A stretch of 64,000 bases of DNA from Euborellia annulipes (lineage: Eukaryota; Arthropoda; Insecta; Dermaptera; Anisolabididae). The notes beneath the pieces were generated by a model, which was given only the letters and a program-made list of their open reading frames with translations, was not told where the DNA came from and searched no databases. Positions 63,496 through 64,000 of the stretch are shown in pieces. The stretch's first letter is position 1, and each line of letters starts with the position of its first letter. The translations under genes and the position numbers were made by a program. The stretch spans positions 1-64,000 of the forward strand of contig JAKCPI010005285.1 of assembly GCA_023213315.1 (NCBI GenBank), given 5' to 3'.

Positions 63496-64000
63496 TACAA
63501 GAGTGTTAAAAATAAATAAATAAATAAATAATATTAAGTCGATTTCATTATTATAACTTTGATTTACGGTTTCCATGTTATTATTCAGGAATTAATTGAT
63601 GAGAAAATTTTGTTATCACTTTGTATTTAATTTTAAAATATTAATACTATTTAAAATTGATTAATGTAATTTTGATTAAAAGTTTCTATGCTACTATATA
63701 TATTAAATATAATCATAAAAGAACTTTAATAATATCTTCGTTTTAATTTTTGAATTATAACCTAAAATTATTTTATTAATATAATTAGTGCATAGATTAA
63801 TTTGCTATCATGTGTCAAGAGACTTTGAAGCATTTTTACAAATATAATATTGGACTTGGGGAATTTTGCAAAAATAATTTTTTCTATTTTATTGTTTTTC
63901 TCTAAATTAGTCGTATTTTTAGAAATAATTTATGAATATCTGCAATAATTACAGTACACTGTAAAAAAAACTTCCAAAAAACTTCCTATACAAGTATAGG
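63496..64000. other. Unassigned AT-rich stretch to window edge
   Basis: (AAAT)n at about 63507-63530. The last bases, AAAAACTTCCTATACAAGTA, resemble AAAACTTCCAATACAAGTAT at 11107-11130 inside the hAT 10886-12794, so another related copy may start here. Confidence 0.4.

Overview
This window looks like AT-rich nuclear DNA from an invertebrate animal, probably an arthropod, though I cannot name the species. It reads as a gene desert made of nested mobile elements. I found no host gene. The longest open frames are about 60-125 codons, and those I examined lie in repeats or simple sequence. The one protein fragment I recognise is the C-terminal zinc-knuckle end of a LINE-type non-LTR retrotransposon (about 11880-12220). 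Metazoan origin is suggested by hAT-type elements with 8-bp target duplications, tRNA- and 5S-derived SINEs, Helitron-like ends, Penelope-like hammerhead-type motifs and long microsatellites.

The dominant component is one non-autonomous family, called family A here, with close to 30 full, partial or nested copies spread from about 1.05 kb to the right edge. A complete copy is about 685 bp (best example 35231-35915). In its sense orientation it has a 5' ACTTTCTCTTACC end that folds with nearby sequence, a central microsatellite that differs between copies (TG/CA, GGGT/ACCC or none), a conserved body with an X-box-like palindrome GTTGCCATGGTAAC, and a terminal hairpin of about 83 bp ending CACACCAGAT. 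The reverse complement of the 5' end recurs inside the 3' hairpin. That layout resembles Helentron-associated (DINE-1/HINE-like) rolling-circle elements.

Layout. 0-6 kb: a hAT element split by a MULE-like element, family A, Penelope-like motifs, a TTAA-flanked element, two short hAT MITEs and a long-TIR MITE. 8-13 kb: family B, a Helitron-like element carrying a SINE inside a MITE, and a 1.9-kb hAT holding a LINE fragment and a second TTAA element. 14-22 kb: nested hAT in family A, then a tandem segmental duplication whose two units give a filled and an empty insertion site. 23-36 kb: a self-nested family A pair, a 5S-derived SINE inside a Helitron, more hAT elements and a double SINE insertion with one target present three times. 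38-43 kb: three head-to-tail family A copies, one split by a 948-bp fold-back element with tRNA-like arms, then a 635-bp fold-back. 44-64 kb: SINEs, Helitron ends, family A and B copies and hammerhead-like motifs, with long AT-rich stretches in which I see nothing more specific.

There is no operon-like organisation. The useful information is the nesting order, the target-site duplications, and shared modules such as the hairpin, the X-box and the tRNA- or 5S-like heads. These conclusions come from reading the sequence by eye; copy boundaries are good to a few bases where a target duplication is given and to roughly 10-20 bases elsewhere.
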